Below, in pieces: positions 56,080 through 64,000 of a stretch of DNA of 64,000 nt (the stretch's first letter is position 1; the number at the start of each line of letters is the position of its first letter). The position numbers and the translations under genes are program-made. This DNA is from Mycocentrospora acerina (Eukaryota; Ascomycota; Dothideomycetes; Pleosporales): contig JAKUHH010000192.1 in assembly GCA_022701365.1 (NCBI GenBank), positions 129,234-193,233 of the forward strand, read 5' to 3'. Below the pieces are notes generated by a model that saw only the letters and a list, made by a program, of their open reading frames with translations, had not been told where the DNA came from and ran no database searches.

Positions 56080-57110
56080 AGACAAGGTAGAGGTGACTTT
56101 TGCAGTTTGGAGCAATAAAATATTGATTTCTCGCTATCTATTCACATAAACAGAAGCTTGACGATCATAACTACTTTGATAAGAGCTTCGTACAGTTGCG
56201 TTGGATTTGAACTTCCACTCCATTATGATAGATGGCAGAGTAAAAGCTAAACAGTGATTAGAAATTCAGCGTATGGCACAAGTAAACACTGGATGATGGA
56301 CTTCAAGTTGATGGTTAGGTATCAAGTGATTAATTAGCAACCTTATCTGCCTGCCGAAAATGATTTCAGCTAGTTTCACCACCACGCTACGGCCCGCAAT
56401 CCTTGAGGAATTGTTTGTCCAGCTCGCCGTAAGGTAAGGACAATCCATCCGGAAAGGCTGGATATAAGAAGTCGTCGACTTTATACAGGCGGGGCCATAT
56501 CCAGTATGAAATTTCGTTCATCAAATTGGTCAAATCCAAAGAACTGAGCTTACATCGTCGAATCTTGCATAAGGGTGCCACAAATCATGTAAAGGTTAGG
56601 GTGAGAGTTCTCCGCGGGGTAATTTTTCCGTACGTTTTTGGAATAGTTGCATGATTGGTGGAATGTTGTTATGCCCAGAGTCTTGACCATTAATCAACAG
56701 CTCATAGCCATATTGATTTTACGTCCATTAATCCTGTGTAATTAATATAATTTGGCTGACTGAAAATTCTGTCTAATAATTAACGCTGTCGCACCCAACG
56801 CTGGAAGTCCCCGGACCCGTCAAATTGTACCTACACCGATCAGCTGTTGTGTAACTTTTGAGTAGCCAATATATAACCATTACGTCAGAAATTTGAGAGG
56901 CAGCTAAACGTGGCGGGCATCACTCTGTCAATACCGTTGTCTAAGTTACAGATGAAAGATGTTCCGTCAAACGCATAGCTGCGACGTTATTAAGGTGAAA
57001 CCAAACAATGTTTGTTAAAATGCCGAAAGGCAAACAGAGTATATAGTTTACCGCCTCGCTGTTTGCGATGAATCGCTCCTGGGTGCTCTCAACCAACAAA
57101 TTCTTGCACT
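56080..57110. other. AT-rich intergenic region
   Basis: About 1 kb with no supported gene. A TATATAG at 57040-57046 lies 71 bp upstream of the next start. Confidence 0.5.
57040..57046 (+). promoter_or_regulatory. TATA box of the SGNH hydrolase gene
   Basis: TATATAG 71 bp upstream of the start codon. Confidence 0.4.
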
Positions 57111-57947
57111 ATGTTGATGAGATTAGGTGTTTCGGTCTTTGCGACTTTGCCCTTTTTGGCTCTAATGTCAGATGCTTTACCCCAGAAAGCATCAAAGATA
57201 CCAGCTTTCTTCTTAGCGGGCGATTCCACAACAGCTGTACAGTCAAGCGGAGGTGGGGGTGAGATGAATGACTTAACTTATTTGATAAGAGTGAGCCGCT
57301 GACAGTGCCTGACAGGCTGGGGTACCGGTTTCATCACTACTACATTGAAGAAAGGGGCTACAGGTAACAACTTCGGGCATAACGGCGCAACGACGGTGTC
57401 CTTCCGCGAGGGTGGGGACTGGGCTGCAGTCCTTGGCGCGGCGAAAGCGTCGATACCATTATATGCGCCATACGTCACCATCCAGTTTGGGCATAACGAC
57501 CAGAAGCCGGCAAAAAACATTAGCATGGCGCAGCTCACTGCAAACTTAATCGCCTTTGTTGACGAAGTCCGCGCTGTGCCCGCAACCCCGATCTTGGTCA
57601 CTAGTTTGAGCAGGCGTCGATTCAACAGCAACAATACCGTCGTCGAGAATCTGGTTGACGTGACTGCAGCTACGAAAGAAGCGGCTGCGAAGAGCGGTGC
57701 AGCCATAATTGATTTGAATGCCGCAAGCACAAAGTATTTGAACAAGATTGGCCCAACAAATGCAGCGACATATAATTTGGTACCAGACGACTTTACGCAT
57801 CTAAATGACGGAGGAAGTGTGGTCTTTGGAAATCTAGTAGCAATCTTGCTCGACGAGCAGGTCTCTGCTGTCACAGCGTATGTCCAAGCGGAGGGCAAGA
57901 TTGCGAAGACCCTCAAGAGCGGACAATATTATTTCCCTGGGTCATGA
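57111..57947 (+). CDS. Secreted SGNH hydrolase, rhamnogalacturonan acetylesterase-like
   Basis: Model: join(57111..57258, 57316..57947), 259 aa. It removes acetyl groups from rhamnogalacturonan or a similar polysaccharide outside the cell (CE12-type chemistry). Residues 1-22 form a signal peptide (MLMRLGVSVFATLPFLALMS). The catalytic Ser39 lies in FFLAGDSTT (block I), the oxyanion residues in GWGTGF and FGHNGATT (blocks II), Asn in IQFGHNDQKP (block III), and Asp/His in DDFTHLNDGG (block V). The 57 nt intron splits the poly-Gly before WGTGF. A weak alternative start lies 43 bases upstream in another frame. Length fits the family (230-260 aa). It lies 717 bp before a secreted FAD oxidase. Confidence 0.9.
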
Positions 57948-58664
57948 AACCTGAGGCGCGAGTCAATGAAAAAAAGTAGAGCCGACCTACGCTTTCTCCT
58001 CATCGCACATTCTTGCATCCTGAGTTGCATTGCTGTTGACGTACCACTAAGCTCAAACATGATATCTGGAGGGCGGTGCAACGATATTTCATCACTGCTG
58101 AAATAGATCTTCCAAATTGAGACACTGTTGTTTGTAAGAATCGAGCGTCCAGACAGCACCCTGACTTTGCCCGATGCGGCTATTTTGCCCAGTGCGAGTG
58201 CGATCGACCGAGTTTGCGAATGCGCGTGCGAAGCCAAAGTGACGTTCAAGGCTTGGTGCTCAAACGTGAAACATCATGCGTAGCATGCAACTAAGGATAG
58301 CAGATCGACAAAACAACTCGCGCAGTGTTTCTATTCGCTCGCGGTTGATAATCCGAGTTCTCAAGGCAGTGCAGAATCACATACGCGTGTTGCAAGACGT
58401 ATCAAGCCTTGCCAAGTCCCTCACCGACCAGGGCATTTGATGAAGTCAGCCTCTCATCTCGGTTTGTTACACTAATTAGCCTCTGCTTGTTTACTGTAAT
58501 GTCAAACGGACGAAATAGGCGTCAGAACCATCGTTTGACTGCATGCGTTAACTGGGAGCACGTGTATATAAGTGCAAATCTGCGCCGGACAACAAACTTC
58601 ATCAAGCCACCATTGTTTTTAACACAGCTCAGTTTCATATACTCCTTTTTCAATTGCGATCACG
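57948..58664. other. Intergenic region upstream of the FAD oxidase
   Basis: About 720 bp. A TATATAA at 58565-58571 precedes the next start by 100 bp. No other gene seen. Confidence 0.5.
58565..58571 (+). promoter_or_regulatory. TATA box of the FAD oxidase gene
   Basis: TATATAA 100 bp upstream of the ATG. Confidence 0.5.
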
Positions 58665-60273
58665 ATGTATTTCAGTATCGCCCTTGGACTCCTGCCTTTG
58701 GCGTCCGCCGGATATAACAGCCACAGCAAACCTGTCAATCAAGTCTCAAAAGCCGCCGATCCAACGGTTGTTTGCAGTTTCCTGAAACAACAATTTACCA
58801 ATATCACCTATCTACCAACTGACGAAGGATACCAGAATGAAGTTCGAGGTAAGCTTGCGAAAAAAGTGTTCTACGCCATATCACAAACTTACGTGTATAG
58901 TCCCCTGGGACACTTCTTCATGGTTCGGTCCTGCCTGCGTCTTCGCTCCGCATAATGCCAAACAACTCTCATCTGCTGTCAAGGCATTTGCCAACTCGTC
59001 AACCCTATTTGCTATGCGCGGTGGAGGCCACATGCCCATTCCTGGTGCCGCGACCATCAACTCAACCGGCGTGCAAATCTCAAGCACCAATCTAAATACC
59101 CTTAAGCTCTCGGACGATAAGCAAACCATGTCCATTGGTCCGGGCCCGCGATGGGGCGACGTCTTTGAGTATATGGATGGTACCAACTTGACTATAGTGG
59201 GTGGAAGGCTTGCACCTGTCGGTGTACCGGGATTGCTTCTTGGAGGCGGCATCTCATACTTCAGTAACGCACATGGGCTTGCTTCTTCAGAAGGGAAAAT
59301 CAAGGCTTACGAGGTTGTTCTTGCAGACGGTACAATCGCTACTGTGACCGCAAAAAGTCGTTATGCGGATCTTTACTGGGCTCTCCAAGGCGGTGGCAAC
59401 TCCTTCGGCTTAGTTACTCGCTTTGACCTACAAACTTTTCCGCTAGAGACCGCTCTTCGAGCCGAAGCCGCATTTGCACCATCGGAGAACACCAAAGACC
59501 GGTACCTCGACGCCTTGCTTGACTTCACTTTGAATGGTGACGCGGACACACACGCTTCAGTCATCCCCGTCATTCGCTGGGAAGCGAACTTCACTGTTCC
59601 CAGCTATGAATCCACGCTCCTGTACAATGGCACTGTTGCTCCATCTACGGGACCCTTTGCCAAGTTTTATGACGGTAGCATTCCTTCTCTCAGAAACTCT
59701 TCAAGGATGCAGCCCTTGTCTCTTGCAGCCTATAGTCGTCTTCTGAGACCCGCATTTCAGGCAGGTGGCCCCGGTTACGGCTTTCGTCATCGCTTCCGCG
59801 TCGTACCCACAAAGGCAACGAGAGAAGCAATGGATATTGTGCATGACATCTGGATTGATACACTTCGCGAGACGAATCTGGCCAACCGTATCCCTGGATT
59901 TCTTGCCAGTCTAGGGTACAACTCCATCACGAAGACCTTCGCTGAGCACAGTCGGGGTACGCCAGAGGAATTTGAAGTCGTTGCACAGTTTTGGGTTGAA
60001 GAAGCCTTATCATGGTCAAATGCTGAAGATGATGCTGAAGTTGAGCAGTTCTTGAAGGACGTGAATCAAAAGATAGACTCGGCTCTGGAAGAGAAGGACT
60101 TGACCACTCCCTATATCTACCTGAATGACGCGAATAGCGATCAGGACGTTTTCGGTGGCTATAAGAAAGAGAATGTCGCCCGACTCAAGGCTATCAGACA
60201 GAGGTATGATCCCAAGCGTGTGTTCACAGATCTGATGCCCGGCGGATTCAAAGTTGCGCACGCAAAACTTTAA
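58665..60273 (+). CDS. Secreted FAD-linked oxidase, berberine-bridge-enzyme type
   Basis: Model: join(58665..58848, 58901..60273), 518 aa. A flavin-dependent oxidase of the FAD_binding_4 + BBE architecture, acting on sugars, alcohols or secondary metabolites. MYFSIALGLLPLASAG is a signal peptide. The PCMH FAD domain begins at VPWDTSSWFGPACVFAPHNA; His105 in RGGGHMP is the expected 8-alpha-histidyl FAD link. The second, cysteinyl link of classical BBEs is missing: the matching loop reads PVGVPGLLLGGGISYFSN. This implies single covalent attachment. Then WALQGGGNSFGLVTRFDL, and the C-terminal BBE domain with YIYLNDANSDQDVFGGYKKE and RLKAIRQRYDPKRVFTDLMP. The 52 nt intron closes the frame. The substrate is unknown. 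Confidence 0.92.
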
Positions 60274-61056
60274 AAATCTGACAGTTGAAATTGTTTCGGT
60301 GCTTACCTAGAGGTGGTGATAGTGAGAATATGTATATAGCTGTTTTAATAAGTATCTTTTTATCTTCGAGGAACAAAAAATCCAATATGGCTGTTCTGTC
60401 CGCTTAACAAATATGTTTACGTCATAAACTTTGATCCAGTCTCTACGCTGATTGGTCTATTACTCTCTAAGATGTAATAGATCAGTCGCATCTATAACTC
60501 GTGACGGCATTAGCTATAGCGTGACATAAAATCGGTCTCACGGATCATTCGTGCAAGAAGTCGGTTTTGAGAAGTGCGTCCACCGACATCATGGGATCAT
60601 CGTCACACCCGGTGGTAAGCCGCCGTTGAGCCACGATGCGGGGCGTGGCGTGGCATGTGCTTACCTCGCGTATCCCCATCTTTTTTTTAGCGATGCATTT
60701 TCGAGAAACAGTGCTGATCCAGGCGTACAAGCTTGTTGAAAATGCGAATCTGACGTGTGCCTTGAGATTATGACTGCTGCTTTTCGTGCCTCTAAAAAGC
60801 TCGTCGCGATTCTCCGGCAACCTACCGGGTGCGTAGGCAGCTGCCTGGGCTACCAAACTCGTTGCCTATCATTAGAAAAAAGTAATTTGAAAGATATAAA
60901 AATGCTACATGGAAATTTACACACAAACTTCTAACCTTTAATTTCATAATTGAGAATCGAAAAAGTCGACCGTGAGAAACTTCATCTGTTGTAATCAGGA
61001 ATTGAGCAAGGGTAGTTCTAAACAAACGCTTGAGTCTCAGTTCTTGGTATATCATA
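60274..61056. other. Intergenic region before the P450 gene
   Basis: About 780 bp. Contains a GC-richer patch at 60550-60860 with short overlapping ORFs on both strands but no domain; it may be a remnant. TATAAA at 60895-60900 is 157 bp upstream of the P450 start. Confidence 0.4.
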
Positions 61057-62653
61057 ATGGCAATTTTATCCCTTACCAATATTGCAGCTTCAATAGTTAG
61101 TATTCTCGTCATACGCCGTCTTTACTGGGAGGTAACAATAGGATCACGACTACGTGCTTTGGCAGCAAAGCATGGCTGTCTACCACCGAAAAGGCGTCCA
61201 ACAAAACTTCTTCCATTTGGTCTTAACGATGTTTTTTCCGACTACTGCGCTTATGGGGAGAAGCGAATGCTCGAACACTATAGTTTTGGTTTTCGAGAGA
61301 GCAATGCGCACACGCTGTCCACAAGAACACTAGGCCTGCAGATATTCCACACAGACGACCCCGAAAATATCAAGACGGTGCTTGCGACAAACTTCAATGT
61401 ATGGAGTATCGGAAGAGGACGCATAGAAAAGCTATCATCTATTCTCGGCCATGGGATCTTCACAAATGAGGGCGTGGCATGGAAGCACTCACGCGAGATG
61501 TTGAGACCTTGTTTTGAACGGAGTCAGGTTTCGGATGTTTCGATTTTGGAGAAGCATACAGATCGTTTATTCAAAACATTGCCAGTAGATGGATCTTTGA
61601 TCGATTTGCAACCGCTGCTTTTCAAACTTACCTTGGATGTTGCGAGCGAGTTCTTGTTTGGGCAAAGTACAAATCTGTTGGATCAACAGAACAGTAATGG
61701 CAATGTCGACGAGTTTGTCGAGGCATTTGAGTATTGTGGTAACCCTTTTGCGAACGACAACTACGACAAGCATGGTTATCTTGGCTTGCTGCTTCCTGAT
61801 AACAAAGAAAGAGCAGGTGCAAAGCTTATTCGAGGTATGAATTTTGAAAGCTTGAATGAGGAAATCGCTCACCTTCAATGCAGACTTTGCGGACAAATTG
61901 ATTGTTGATCGAGTCAGTATGAGGGCCTCTGACCTACCAAGATCCGATGACCGTTACGTTTTCCTGGATGAACTGTTGATCGCGTCTGATAACCTGGGTG
62001 ACATTCGCAATGAGTTGCTGCACATGCTTCTCGCTGGTCGTGATACCACGGCCTCATTACTCTCCAACATCATTTGGGATCTTTCTCGCCATCCTGAAGT
62101 GGTTTCGAATGTCCGCCGCGAAATTTTGGAATTTGTTGGCGACGAGGAACCGACATACGCACAGCTTAAGGACATGAGATACCTTCGCGCTATTGTCAAT
62201 GAGTCACAACGCCTCTATCCTATTCTTCCCATCAATTCCCGCGAGGCGTTATCTGACACCATACTTCCCCGCGGCGGTGGTAAAGACGGCATGTCTCCTG
62301 TACTCGTACCCAAAGGAGCATATATCACCTATTATATGTATAGCATGCACCGTCGGAAAGATCTGTTTGGTGCTGATGCAGATGAATTCAATCCAAGTCG
62401 GTGGCTCGAAGCGGACTTTCGACCAGGTTGGGCATATCTACCTTTTGGTGGGGGACCACGAGTCTGCATTGGGCAAAACTTTGCGTTGACAGAAGTCTTG
62501 TTCATCTTGGCTCGTTTTATTCAGACCTTTGAGCTTGAGCAACAAGATTTCGATGACTGGACGGAGAAGTTGGGCCTCACCTGTACAGGTCGTGGGGGTT
62601 GTAAGGTCAGCTTGAGAAACAGAGAGACGAAAAACAGCTTGATCGTGGGCTAA
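61057..62653 (+). CDS. Cytochrome P450, CYP52-like
   Basis: Model: join(61057..61834, 61884..62653), 515 aa. A microsomal haem mono-oxygenase. The N-terminus MAILSLTNIAASIVSILVIR is a membrane anchor. Further blocks: LGLQIFHTDDPENIKTVLAT, then LGHGIFTNEGVAWKHSREML (C-helix WxxxR), the I-helix MLLAGRDTTASLLSNIIWDL, the K-helix ESQRLYPILPINSREA with ExxR, and the haem loop YLPFGGGPRVCIGQNFA with its Cys ligand. The overall pattern resembles the CYP52/CYP63-type fatty acid or alkane hydroxylases, but members of this clan also occur in metabolite clusters. The 49 nt intron joins KLIR to DFADKLIVDR. A TTG at 61030 extends the frame but is not a plausible start. Confidence 0.92.
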
Positions 62654-64000
62654 ATGCATAACTTCATGAAATCATGGCCGCTATGTAGGATGAATGTCTG
62701 TTAAGCCCCAAGAAATATTCTAAAGCCCGCACTAGTTTTGCGATGAGCAGGTCCCTGCAGCAAGTAAACACATCTTTTCATATGAAACAAACACGATTTC
62801 AGACTAGGATGCATCTAGGATCTCTGCGAGAAATCGATTTAATCTTCACTCATTTGTACTTCATCGCACTCTCATTCGGCTTTTAGCAAGAACTTGAGCC
62901 TTGAGTATCCTGTGACTCGACAAACAGTTCGCATTAGTGATTGCAGTATCATTCTAGGGTGCCTTTATGTATGAGTCTCATAGTGCGGATGCATTAGATA
63001 ACCTTATTAGAGCAAAAGTCTTCCTCCAATCGAATTGGACATTCAACTTTGTTTCATTTGATGGGGCTTGGTCATTAAACAATTGAGAGATGCGTACCAT
63101 GCTTCTCTATCTGTGCATATCCCAGGGTTGTATTATAGTAAGCCTATGCAATGGGCCATCGCTGTATGTGGCAAACCAGAATCGATTGTAAGTTGTGGTA
63201 AATTCATTTTCTCCCTTTTATTTTGTTTATTGAGTGTACTACTTGTGCATTTGGAAGTACATGATCCACCCATATTGGCGCCACCCACCAACATCTTGTC
63301 ACACTTGTACAGCTACCACAAATCATTGTTCCAAAGGTCGAACGCGGAAGGTTGAATTCAGAAAATGGATCTCGCCCAGCGATGATGCTTGGCCAATATT
63401 GACTATCGAATCCGTGGACTGCATACAGATATCTGTGATGTTTCAGGTCATGAAAACAAGCACAGTACACGTTGTAGTAATTCATTATCTTTTCTTTTGA
63501 CATCATGCCTGATGCAAAACTTTGAGCAATCCATCTCTTGCCTTGATTGTGGCGTTTTTGGCTGAGCGACTCAGTATCGATTTACTAAAATCAGCCAAAA
63601 GGCAGATCCATTCCAGAATCGCTACTCTTGGTTGATTTATCCTTGAGCCAGTCGTATGGAGTAGCGTTTAGTACATTGTGTATCAGGATTGCATCTTCAC
63701 CTCGTTCCGGATGACTAGTTTGTATAGGTAACAGACTTGGAGGCACTTCATTGCGCTGTGCAGTTTCACCTTATTTTTTTTTCAGAAATCGGATCGAAGG
63801 ATATGATGACCATCCTATTTTGTGGTGTTGTGTCTATTAGCGGGTTGGGCTGCTTAGGTTTTATTTTAGCTTTTCGCGAGCATCATAGGTTGCAACACCG
63901 TAAGCCCACGCAACGTATCGAAAGCCAGTTCATATACGCGCCTCGCTGATTTCGAGTGATGCAAACCGTTCTACACTTCCCTTAGAATCAAGTGGTGTCT
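62654..64000. other. AT-rich region to window end
   Basis: About 1.35 kb with only short ORFs (63068-63355, 63204-63506, 63737-63949) that show no recognisable domain. A gene could start beyond the edge; none supported. Confidence 0.5.

Noticed and set aside
1..64000. CRISPR arrays, bacterial operons, ribosome binding sites, prophage
   Set aside because: Eukaryotic intron-containing sequence; no regularly spaced direct repeats with unique spacers were seen.

Overview
The window is nuclear DNA of a filamentous ascomycete. Genes carry short spliceosomal introns (about 45-200 nt) with GTRNGT donors and CTAAC-type branch sites. The proteins belong to fungal families: Zn2Cys6 regulators, SRF1, the RRG7/DUF2034 family, LYS1 saccharopine dehydrogenase and a CYP52-like P450. 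The alternation of gene-dense GC-balanced blocks with AT-rich gene-poor islands suggests a Dothideomycete, perhaps Pleosporales, but that placement is inference.

Layout. (1) 1-12.3 kb is a housekeeping block: the 3' end of a PRPP synthetase-family gene, a cullin-1 gene, a mitochondrial K+/H+ exchange-related gene, an SRF1-like phospholipase D regulator divergent from it, and a membrane-anchored acidic protein. (2) 12.3-20.7 kb is an AT-rich island with no convincing intact gene. It holds a decayed coding fragment, one copy of an ~80 bp dispersed repeat, and a tandem ~1.2 kb duplication whose copies differ mostly by transitions. (3) 20.7-33.2 kb is a second housekeeping block: an MCH1-like transporter divergent from a Serinc/TMS1 gene, an RRG7-like nuclease-fold protein with AT-hooks divergent from Mediator subunit 21, a small hypothetical gene, and a SulP sulfate-permease-family transporter divergent from LYS1. 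(4) 33.2-64 kb is a more AT-rich accessory block with wider spacing. It holds an aconitase-X fusion, an SDR, a dienelactone-hydrolase-like enzyme and a Zn2Cys6 regulator; then an orphan ORF, an F-box-like protein and a thiamine pyrophosphokinase; then a second Zn2Cys6 protein, an Hsp70-like ATPase divergent from a P-loop GTPase, and a coiled-coil protein; and finally a secreted rhamnogalacturonan-acetylesterase-like SGNH hydrolase, a secreted BBE-type FAD oxidase and a P450.

How the genes relate. The housekeeping genes are functionally independent, and many share divergent promoters. In the accessory block two neighbourhoods look like candidate functional sets. The first is aconitase X, SDR, hydrolase and regulator (34-43 kb), possibly a small catabolic cluster. 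The second is an Hsp70-like ATPase and a GTPase sharing a 634 bp divergent promoter, flanked by a DNA-binding protein and a coiled-coil protein (48.8-56.1 kb). The second is the best candidate for an undescribed system; the linkage is seen directly, the function is inferred.

Exon borders were derived by hand from splice consensus, conserved protein continuity and reading-frame closure. Each multi-exon model given closes to an integral number of codons.
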